Shown: positions 9,268 through 15,857 of the stretch, in pieces
How positions within the stretch are numbered: the first letter of the stretch is position 1
How the letters are laid out: each line of letters begins with the position of its first letter
Assembly (NCBI RefSeq): GCF_025567305.1
Contig: NZ_JAOQJP010000014.1
Span: forward strand, 1 to 64,000
Direction of reading: 5' to 3'
DNA from: Lentihominibacter butyricus
GTDB taxonomy: Bacteria > Bacillota > Clostridia > Peptostreptococcales > Anaerovoracaceae
DNA length: 64,000 bases
The notes under the pieces: generated by a model
The model's database searches: none
What the model saw: the letters and a program-made list of their open reading frames with translations, nothing else
What the model was told of the DNA's origin: nothing
Position numbers and translations under genes: made by a program

Positions 9268-9470
9268 TAAAAACAGTGCACATAGATGGCTCAGCTGACC
9301 TGGTCTTTGCCCCCACACCTGCCTTTACCTGAGTTTCTCAGAGGACTTACTTCTAAACTACGCCATGATCACTGCCGCCTTGCGGATCAGCTTACGTGGG
9401 ACCTTTCGCCCGTAGCTGGCCTGGCCTTTCAACCACAGACCTGAGCCATGTATATGCACTGCTGTTTTCA
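9268..9470 (-). ncRNA. raiA-type structured RNA upstream of hpf
   Basis: About 200 bases with no convincing reading frame. They are closed by ATGGCTCAG (9286-9294) pairing perfectly with CTGAGCCAT (9441-9449). The stem continues outward: GTGCA (9276-9280) with TGCAC (9455-9459), then ACAG and AAAA with TG and TTTT across a 3-base bulge. On the minus strand the 3' side of this stem runs straight into TTTTTATA, giving a terminator-like end. Position between comF and raiA/hpf, length, and long closing helix all match the raiA RNA motif described in Firmicutes and Actinobacteria. I cannot run the covariance model, so the family name is inferred. Confidence 0.7.
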
Positions 9471-9518
9471 TTCTTATTAAGTTGTTTTCTGTCGCTTTGC
9501 ATATGATGCCGATACTCC

Positions 9519-9551
9519 CCGGCAGATCCGCATCGCGATGCCGCATGCCGG
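9519..9551 (-). other. Nested hairpin between comF and the raiA-like RNA
   Basis: CCGGCA and TGCCGG enclose the 12-base palindrome GCATCGCGATGC. There is no T-run. It may be an extra helix of the RNA, a processing site or an attenuating stem after comF. Confidence 0.4.
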
Positions 9552-9586
9552 TATGCCATGATTTATGATATGCAAAGCCGCACATA

Positions 9587-10357
9587 TCATGAAAGCGAAG
9601 GTTTTCTGTTGCCTCCGGAAGCCAGAGTGAGCAGCGATATTTCCGAAGCTCCGGCGGCTGCAAGAGCCCTGCTGCAGGAGTCTGCCGTGATGCCGGTCGT
9701 ATATATATCGTCTATCAGCAATACTCTTTTTCCTGCTATTTTCGACGTTTTCCCGTCAGCCACCGCAAACGCATCCGCGAGCTTCGCCTCGCGTTCTGCC
9801 GGCGTCAGCCCTCTCAGGGGCGGTGTATCCTTTTTTCTTATAAGGATACCGTCATCAGCAAGCACTCCCCACCGCTCCGAAAGACGTTTCGCCAGCAGTG
9901 CCGACTGATTGTAGCCGCGCTTTTTCATACGGCTGCGGCTTACCGGTACCGGTATTATAACATCCGGATGTATATTTTCACAAGAAATTCTGTCATAAAG
10001 TATGTCGCCGAATTTTCCGGCAAGATATCGTCTGTTGTTGTATTTGAAATCGAACAGCAGCTCGCGTTCGTGCAGGCCGTATGTAAAGCAGCTGTATCCT
10101 TTATGAAAATCATGCGCATACGTCATGCAGTCATAGCACAGGTCTCCCCGGTACGTTTCCGGCAGCGCCTTGCCGCACTTTTCACATGTGCGGCTGCCGA
10201 TCCAGTGTATCTTACGGACACACTTGTCGCACAGAGAATACGGTCTCGTGCTGTCTATCAGACTGCCGCAGCATATGCAGTATATATTCGACGGAAACAC
10301 AGCCTCCATCACTTCGTTTTTTATTTTCTCCAGTTCTCCCTTTATCCCCTTTTTCAA
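9587..10357 (-). CDS. comF: ComF family protein (phosphoribosyltransferase-like)
   Basis: Competence-associated protein of the ComFC type, thought to act on incoming single-stranded DNA during transformation. The 256 residues begin with zinc-finger Cys pairs (CICCGSL...CDKC, CEKCGKAL...CYDC, residues 27-78). These lead to a type I phosphoribosyltransferase fold with VLLIDDIYTTGIT near residue 215. The first codon is TTG, with GGAG nine bases upstream. It starts 4 bases after the recD2 stop, so the two are cotranscribed. In many Clostridia comF stands just before hpf, as here. Confidence 0.88.
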   Translation of the reverse strand: MKKGIKGELEKIKNEVMEAVFPSNIYCICCGSLIDSTRPYSLCDKCVRKIHWIGSRTCEKCGKALPETYRGDLCYDCMTYAHDFHKGYSCFTYGLHERELLFDFKYNNRRYLAGKFGDILYDRISCENIHPDVIIPVPVSRSRMKKRGYNQSALLAKRLSERWGVLADDGILIRKKDTPPLRGLTPAEREAKLADAFAVADGKTSKIAGKRVLLIDDIYTTGITADSCSRALAAAGASEISLLTLASGGNRKPSLS

Positions 10358-10361
10358 ATCT

Positions 10362-12578
10362 CTACTCCATTTCCATGATACGGCTCAGGCGTACCCCCAG
10401 TCCTGAAAACCGCTCATTTATCCTGTCATTATCGACCATCGCATCGAGCTTGTTCTCTGAGCCTACGAGCACTACCGCGCGCTTTCCCCTCGTCACGCCG
10501 GTATAAAGCAGATTTCTCGTCGCAAGCACCGGCGGGAACCAGCTCACCGGCATTATCACGATCGGGAATTCACTGCCCTGGCTCTTGTGCACCGTGATGG
10601 CATATGCGAGCTCGAGCTCATCGAGCTGATTGAAATTATACGTCACGTATCTGACTTCGTCGTAGACGACTGTGACCTCATTGAATTCCCTGTCCACGTG
10701 GTGGATCACGCCGACGTCACCGTTGAATACGCCTTCTCCTTCTGTAAAGTCCTCAAGGTTCTTCCACGTCATCTGGTAATTGTTCTTTATCTGCATGACC
10801 TTGTCGCCTTCACGGAATATGCGGTCTCCGAACTGCTTTTCCTCCAGCTCCGCGCAAGGCGGATTGAGAACGTCCTGCAACTCCCGATTCAGATTGATGC
10901 TTCCCAGCAGCCCTTTCCTTACCGGCGTCAGCACCTGTATATCGGCGGTAGGCGATATGTCGCTGTAATAATCCGGCAGCCGCTTCAGGCAGAGAGTTTT
11001 TATCGTCTCCAGCATTTCTTTCTCCGCCGAACGCCTCAGCAGAAAGAAATCCTTGCCCTTTGCATTACAGTCCGGATACTCGCCGTGGTTTATCCTGTGC
11101 GCATTGACGACTATCATGCTCTCCTTAGCCTGCCTGAAGATCTCTGTAAGCTTCGTGCTGTATATGTATTCGCTGCTTATCATGTCGCGCAGCACGTTGC
11201 CTGCGCCGACCGACGGCAGCTGATCCGCATCGCCCACTATCACGAGTCTTGTACCCGGCCTTATCGCGCTGACCAGACCGTTCATCAGTATCAGATCTAT
11301 CATCGACGCTTCGTCGACTATCACAGCATCGTAATCCAGCGGATCCTCCTTCGTCTTACCGAAACGCATCATGTTTTCACTTTCCGAAAAGTAGTATTCG
11401 AGCAGACGATGTATCGTCGACGCATAATGTCCCGAGGTCTCGGTTATGCGTTTTGCCGCTCTGCCCGTAGGCGCCGCGATCGCAGTCTTAAGGCCGCTTT
11501 CCTCGAGTATATTTATTATCGTGTTTATTATCGTCGTCTTTCCTGTTCCCGGTCCGCCTGTGATGATCGAAACTCCCATCTGCAGCGATGTCTTCACCGC
11601 ATGCTTCTGATTTTCCGACAGGTATATCCCTGTCGCGTTCTCGGTCCTGCTTATCAGGCTGTCTATGCCGCCTGCGACCGGTTTCAGCTGCGCATCGTTT
11701 ATTGCCGAAAGGCACTTGCACACGTTCTGTTCAGCCAGATAGTACGCCGCCAGAAAGACTGCATTGCGCCCGTCGAGCTTCTCGATATATATATCGCCTT
11801 CGAACGCCATGTCTATAAGCTGTTCCCCGATCAGCTCGATCGGCAGATCCAGGAGCTGTCCCGCCTTTTCACACAGCATGTCCTGCGGCAGGAATGTATT
11901 GCCCTCGCCTGCAAAGTATGACAGTGTGAATTTCACACCGCTCTTTATCCTGAACTCATCGTCTCTTGCCACGCCCATCCGGTCTGCGATCTTGTCCGCT
12001 TTTTTGAATCCGACGCCGAAAATATCCTCGACCAGTCTGTATGGATTTTCCTTGACCGCTTCGATCGTCCCCGACCCGTAAACGCGGTACAATTTCATCG
12101 CGTACTCAGCGTTTATGCCGAACTGCTGCAGATACAGCACTATGCTCGCGAATTCCCTGTGCTTTCCGAATGCCAGCGAAATACGCTCCGCCGTCTTTTT
12201 CCCTACCCCCGGGACATCCGTCAGGCGATGCGGCTCTTCCTCGATCACCCTGAGCGTATCGGTGCCGAAAACCGAAACTATCGCTGCCGCAGTCTTTCGG
12301 CCTATGCCTTTCATCGCCTCCGATGCCAGGAATTCTCTGATACCGTCTTCAGTCGACGGCATCACTTCCTCAAAGCTTTTTATCGAAAACTGCTCGCCGT
12401 ATACAGGGTGTGTAGTGAACTCTCCCTGCAGGATGTAGCTCCTGCCCGCAGTTACCGCAGGCAGGTTCCCGACTGCCGTGAAAGCATCGGTTTCGGTTTC
12501 GAATATCGCGACTGTATATCCGTTCTCGCTGTTATGAAAAATTATTTCAGCTATCGTTCCCTGCTTTTCTTCCAACAT
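10362..12578 (-). CDS. recD2: RecD2-type SF1B DNA helicase
   Basis: 5'-3' DNA helicase used in repair and recombination without RecBC. The 738-residue protein has an N-terminal OB/HhH part (GIGRKTAAAIV near residue 92, DVPGVGKKTAERIS near residue 125) and Walker A GGPGTGKTT near residue 341. Walker B IVDEASMID lies near residue 415, and the C-terminal helicase motif is AYAITVHKSQGSEF. This domain order and length are those of RecD2 rather than the RecBCD subunit RecD. It lies 15 bases after yhaM and 4 bases before comF in one operon. The upstream Shine-Dalgarno is weak. Confidence 0.93.
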   Translation of the reverse strand: MLEEKQGTIAEIIFHNSENGYTVAIFETETDAFTAVGNLPAVTAGRSYILQGEFTTHPVYGEQFSIKSFEEVMPSTEDGIREFLASEAMKGIGRKTAAAIVSVFGTDTLRVIEEEPHRLTDVPGVGKKTAERISLAFGKHREFASIVLYLQQFGINAEYAMKLYRVYGSGTIEAVKENPYRLVEDIFGVGFKKADKIADRMGVARDDEFRIKSGVKFTLSYFAGEGNTFLPQDMLCEKAGQLLDLPIELIGEQLIDMAFEGDIYIEKLDGRNAVFLAAYYLAEQNVCKCLSAINDAQLKPVAGGIDSLISRTENATGIYLSENQKHAVKTSLQMGVSIITGGPGTGKTTIINTIINILEESGLKTAIAAPTGRAAKRITETSGHYASTIHRLLEYYFSESENMMRFGKTKEDPLDYDAVIVDEASMIDLILMNGLVSAIRPGTRLVIVGDADQLPSVGAGNVLRDMISSEYIYSTKLTEIFRQAKESMIVVNAHRINHGEYPDCNAKGKDFFLLRRSAEKEMLETIKTLCLKRLPDYYSDISPTADIQVLTPVRKGLLGSINLNRELQDVLNPPCAELEEKQFGDRIFREGDKVMQIKNNYQMTWKNLEDFTEGEGVFNGDVGVIHHVDREFNEVTVVYDEVRYVTYNFNQLDELELAYAITVHKSQGSEFPIVIMPVSWFPPVLATRNLLYTGVTRGKRAVVLVGSENKLDAMVDNDRINERFSGLGVRLSRIMEME

Positions 12579-12593
12579 ATGCCCAGCCAGTTC

Positions 12594-13553
12594 CTACCAC
12601 GTCGCTCTGTACACGTTCCTGTTGTCCAGCGTCCACACTCTGTCGCTGAAGCAGCCCGGCTCAGTCTTCTCAACCGCTTCCTGCATGTCGAACATCTTGG
12701 CGTCCACCATGTCGAGATAGTGCAGCATTTCCGCTTCAGGGAAAAGCGGCTTCTTAGGGCTTCCGAATTCCGGCTCGTAATGATGTGACAGTATCATGTG
12801 CTCCAGCATCACAGCCTTTTCCCTCGGGATATCAAGCTCTGCCGCCAGCCTGTCGATGGTCCTCACGCCCTGCACCAGATGTCCCAGCATCTTTCCTTCA
12901 AAAGAATATCCTGTCGATATGCCGAGTTCATTGGAATCGATCTCGTTTATCTTCTCCATGTCGTGCAGGATCACGCCTGTCATCACGAGTTCGCGGTTCA
13001 GATTAGTGTAAACCTCACACGCGCGCTCTGCCATCATCAGCATCCTCTTGACGTGATAGAGCAGTCCCGCCATCTCCGCATGATGGTTTTTCTGCGCTGC
13101 CGGATAGTACATGAGTTTTTCTTTGTTGTCAGTAAGCTGCTTCACACATATGTTCCTGAGGTCTTTGTCTTCAAAGGCTGCAGCTCTGCTGTATATATAG
13201 TCGTACATCTCTGCCGCGTCTTCCGGCGCCGCCTTTATGTAGTCCATCATCACGATGCCGTCTTCTGCCGACGTCTGTCTTATGCGGCTGACTCTCAGCT
13301 GCTTCATTCCGTTCCATTCAGTGACCAGCGCTTTCACTTTGATCACACTGCCCTCTTTGATTTTCTGCAGTCCCGGCATTTCTTCATCTGCGATATCCCA
13401 CTTCTTCGCGGAAATCTCGCCTGTCTTGTCTGCCAGCAGCAGATCAAGGTATGCCTTTTTATTCGAACCGACCTTCACTGCCACGGTCTTCACGATGAAG
13501 TATGACATGAAATCCTGACCCGTTTTCAAATCTGCAATATATATATCTTTCAT
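12594..13553 (-). CDS. yhaM: 3'-5' exoribonuclease YhaM family (OB-fold plus HD domain)
   Basis: 319 residues. The N-terminal OB-fold (residues 15-95, LLLADKTGEISAKKWD) binds nucleic acid. The HD phosphohydrolase domain has the metal ligands in LLYHVKRM and VILHDMEKINE, plus a later HMILSHH (residues 165-265). This combination and length define YhaM, a manganese-dependent exonuclease of RNA decay and DNA replication described in Bacillus. First gene of the yhaM-recD2-comF operon. ACGAGGT precedes the ATG, and a TATAAT lies 36 bases upstream. Confidence 0.92.
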   Translation of the reverse strand: MKDIYIADLKTGQDFMSYFIVKTVAVKVGSNKKAYLDLLLADKTGEISAKKWDIADEEMPGLQKIKEGSVIKVKALVTEWNGMKQLRVSRIRQTSAEDGIVMMDYIKAAPEDAAEMYDYIYSRAAAFEDKDLRNICVKQLTDNKEKLMYYPAAQKNHHAEMAGLLYHVKRMLMMAERACEVYTNLNRELVMTGVILHDMEKINEIDSNELGISTGYSFEGKMLGHLVQGVRTIDRLAAELDIPREKAVMLEHMILSHHYEPEFGSPKKPLFPEAEMLHYLDMVDAKMFDMQEAVEKTEPGCFSDRVWTLDNRNVYRATW

Positions 13554-13588
13554 TCTGTTTTACCTCGTATCTTTAATATCTGTCTTTT

Positions 13589-13617
13589 ATTATATCATGT
13601 TATACTGCGGATTTCTG
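13589..13617 (-). promoter_or_regulatory. Probable promoter of yhaM-recD2-comF
   Basis: TATAAT at 13589-13594 on the minus strand. The -35 at 17-base spacing (CAGAAA) is poor. Confidence 0.45.
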
Positions 13618-13679
13618 CTGAAAATTCTGCAAGGAGATATGATGCCGAAGATTTCTGCAGGAAGCATTACGCGCAGCTA

Positions 13680-13964
13680 TTTCAGCCGTAAAGGTGCGTT
13701 TCACCGGCTGTCATGGCTGAAATATGTAAATCGCAGGCTTCATCGATCCGCTATATGGCTTTTATCTGTGTCACTCACAACCGATATTTAGTATCTATTT
13801 CCAGTTTTCAGCTACCTCGCATGCTATCACAAGGTATTGCGGCTGAAATTGTCGTGCTGGCTATACAACTTCTCGGAAAATCATCATCACTCAGCCTGTA
13901 GTACAAGATATAATTGCCAGTTTTCAGCCATGTGACATATGATAACTATGATTTATGGCTGAAA
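13680..13964. repeat. Three-copy palindrome-capped intergenic repeat, arms TTTCAGCC / GGCTGAAA
   Basis: Three units, each exactly 43 bp from the first base of the left arm to the last base of the right arm: 13680-13722, 13806-13848 and 13922-13964. In every unit the right arm begins 34 bp after the left TTCAG. Units 1 and 3 have perfect arms of 10 bp (TATTTCAGCC/GGCTGAAATA and TTTCAGCCAT/ATGGCTGAAA); unit 2 has 7 bp. Interiors differ in sequence. Unit-to-unit distances are 126 and 116 bp. Units 2 and 3 also share CCAG before the left arm. No reading frame explains the region, and nothing else was recognised between yhaM and 14010. Confidence 0.8.
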
Positions 13965-14009
13965 TCGCTGCGCACAGCATTTGCTGATCATTACCATCGG
14001 GCGCGCCAT

Positions 14010-14351
14010 CAAAAAAGGAGCCGGTGCTCCGGCTTCATGCCGGAGCACCAGCTCCTGATTTATTCGTTCGGACTCCCGCTCGAGTATCCCCGTCTCTACG
14101 CCGTGGATTGCGCTCCTCGCTCCGCTTCGGGCAATCCTGACGAGGGGCATTCCGCTGCTCATCTTCGATTCGCAGGGACAAGCCGTGCGCCGTAAGGCAC
14201 CACGCGCTGAAGCGCTGTGCCTCTGGCGGGGGACCTACCAGCGACTCGCTTCCCTCGTCGGGTTAACGCTCCTTCGTCGCTCCGAATCGCTTCGCTCCCT
14301 GCTATCGCATTTTCCACTCCGGCTGAAGCCGGGGAAAATCCGCAGGTCTCC
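14010..14351 (-). ncRNA. Candidate structured non-coding RNA downstream of asnS
   Basis: A 340-base, visibly GC-rich stretch begins right after the asnS stop and ends in a strong terminator. It has no convincing frame. On the minus strand I see CCTGC/GCAGG closing a GATTTTCC/GGAAAAT hairpin, GGCAC/GTGCC with an inner AGCGC-TTCA-GCGCG hairpin, and GGATTGC/GCAATCC. A long-range pairing GACGAGGG with CCCTCGTC encloses much of the middle. The repeated GGAGCGA / GCGAAGCG wording is unlike neighbouring DNA. It could be a stable RNA, a 3' UTR product of asnS, or the RNA part of a lost mobile element; I do not recognise a family. Confidence 0.55.
14011..14055 (-). terminator. Strong intrinsic terminator after the RNA candidate / asnS
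   Basis: GGAGC-GGTGCTCCGGC pairs with GCCGGAGCACC-GCTCC around a 5-base loop with one mismatch. T6 follows on the minus strand. Confidence 0.9.
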
Positions 14352-15746
14352 CTAAAACTCTGCAGTCTTTGGGGTTCTTGGGAATGGGAGCACGTCTCTG
14401 ATGTTGCTCATTCCTGTTATATACATGATGATCCGTTCGAAGCCGAGGCCGTAGCCTGAGTGTTTCACGCCGCCGTATTTGCGGAGATCCATGTACCACC
14501 AGTAATCTTCCTCGGTCATTCCCGTCTCTTCTATTCTTGCCTTCAGCACGTCGTAGCGTTCTTCTCTCTGGCTTCCGCCGATGATCTCACCTACGCCCGG
14601 AACGAGCAGGTCGCATGCCGCAACTGTCTTGTCGTCATCGTTCAGACGCATGTAGAATGCCTTGATCTCCTTCGGATAGTCAGTAACGAATACCGGCTTT
14701 TTGTATATCTTCTCAGTGATGTATCTCTCGTGCTCTGTCTGCAGGTCGATGCCCCACTCTACAGGGTACTGGAATTTCTCACCCGATTTCTTCAGCAGCT
14801 CTACTGCCTCAGTGTAAGTAATCCTCGCGAAATCCGAGTTCACGATGTTGTTCAGTCTCTCTATCAGCCCTTTATCTATGAACTTGCTGAAGAATTCCAT
14901 CTCTTCCGGAGCATTTTCCATCACGTAGTTTATGATGTACTTTATCATCGCCTCTGCCGTATCCATATTGTCGTTGAGGTCGGCAAACGCCATTTCAGGC
15001 TCTATCATCCAGAACTCAGAAGCATGTCTTGCAGTGTTCGAGTTTTCCGCTCTGAATGTAGGTCCGAAAGTATATACGTTCCTGAATGCCAGTGCGAAAG
15101 TTTCAGCCTCAAGCTGTCCGCTTACAGTCAGGCCTGCCTCTTTTCCGAAGAAGTCCTCGCTGTAGTCGACCTTGCCTTCTGCATCCTTCGGCAAATCATT
15201 CAGATCGAGCGTAGTCACCTTGAACATCTCGCCTGCGCCCTCACAGTCGCTGGCAGTGATTATAGGAGTGTGCACATATACGAAGTTCTTATCCTGGAAG
15301 AACTTGTGGATGGCATACGCCACCATCGATCTCACCCTGAAGACCGCCGAGAAAGTATTGCTCCTCGGTCTGAGATGCGCGATCTCTCTCAGGAACTCCA
15401 TGCTGTGACGCTTCTTCTGCAGCGGATAGTCCGCATCCGAACCCGCCTCTATAACTATCTCTCTCGCCTTGATCTCAAACGGCTGCTTTGCATCCGGCGT
15501 GAGCACGAAAGTGCCCGTTACCTTCAGAGCTGCCGCGATCGGCGCCTTTGCTATCTCTTCAAAATTGTCGAGGAACTCAGCCTCGTAAACGACCTGCACC
15601 GACTTGAAAAAAGTTCCATCATTCAGTTCTATGAATCCGAATTTGTTCGAGCCTCTGTTCGTTCTCACCCAGCCGCGCACGGTTATCTCGCTGTCCGCAT
15701 GCAGCAGACTCTCTCTGTACAGGCTTTTTATTTCAACGTCTTTCAT
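14352..15746 (-). CDS. asnS: Asparagine--tRNA ligase (class II)
   Basis: Charges tRNA-Asn directly. The 464-residue protein has an N-terminal OB anticodon domain (residues 10-105, VRGWVRTNRGSNKFGFIELNDG). The class II core follows, with motif 2 FRAENSNTARHASEFWMIE and motif 3 GYGLGFERIIMY; the C-terminus RDVLPFPRTPKTAEF is the AsnRS signature. I place the start at the ATG at 15746 because GGGAG lies 7-11 bases before it. An upstream in-frame TTG would add 7 residues. No T-box leader is visible in the 110 bases before it. Confidence 0.95.
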   Translation of the reverse strand: MKDVEIKSLYRESLLHADSEITVRGWVRTNRGSNKFGFIELNDGTFFKSVQVVYEAEFLDNFEEIAKAPIAAALKVTGTFVLTPDAKQPFEIKAREIVIEAGSDADYPLQKKRHSMEFLREIAHLRPRSNTFSAVFRVRSMVAYAIHKFFQDKNFVYVHTPIITASDCEGAGEMFKVTTLDLNDLPKDAEGKVDYSEDFFGKEAGLTVSGQLEAETFALAFRNVYTFGPTFRAENSNTARHASEFWMIEPEMAFADLNDNMDTAEAMIKYIINYVMENAPEEMEFFSKFIDKGLIERLNNIVNSDFARITYTEAVELLKKSGEKFQYPVEWGIDLQTEHERYITEKIYKKPVFVTDYPKEIKAFYMRLNDDDKTVAACDLLVPGVGEIIGGSQREERYDVLKARIEETGMTEEDYWWYMDLRKYGGVKHSGYGLGFERIIMYITGMSNIRDVLPFPRTPKTAEF

Positions 15747-15793
15747 ATATTTTCTCCCATTGGTCAAATAGTATCGTGATCTTACAAAATTAA

Positions 15794-15833
15794 TGGCATG
15801 CCGGGCATCCCGTCAAGAGATGCCTGGCTGCCA
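15794..15833 (-). terminator. Terminator after lysS
   Basis: TGGC-GCC-GGCATC pairs with GATGCC-GGC-GCCA through small mismatches, followed by ATTAATTTTGT on the minus strand. Confidence 0.65.
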
Positions 15834-15857
15834 TCATCGATTCCTTAGTATTTGCAG

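Noticed and set aside
9358..9663. A 101-codon minus-strand frame overlapping the end of comF
   Set aside because: It overlaps comF out of frame and covers the raiA-like RNA, has no ribosome site and resembles no family.
13597..13791. Short plus-strand frame at the start of the yhaM upstream gap
   Set aside because: No ribosome site at a start codon giving a family-like protein. It simply crosses repeat unit 1.
13680..13964. MITE or insertion-sequence remnant
   Set aside because: No target-site duplication, no transposase fragment, and the arms recur at constant short spacing rather than bounding a single element.
14010..14351. RNase P, tmRNA, SRP or 6S RNA
   Set aside because: The conserved cores of these RNAs that I know are not present.
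15747..15857. T-box leader for asnS
   Set aside because: No specifier-loop or TGGNACCGCG-type antiterminator sequence. The stem there is the lysS terminator. The same was checked for gltX and thrC.
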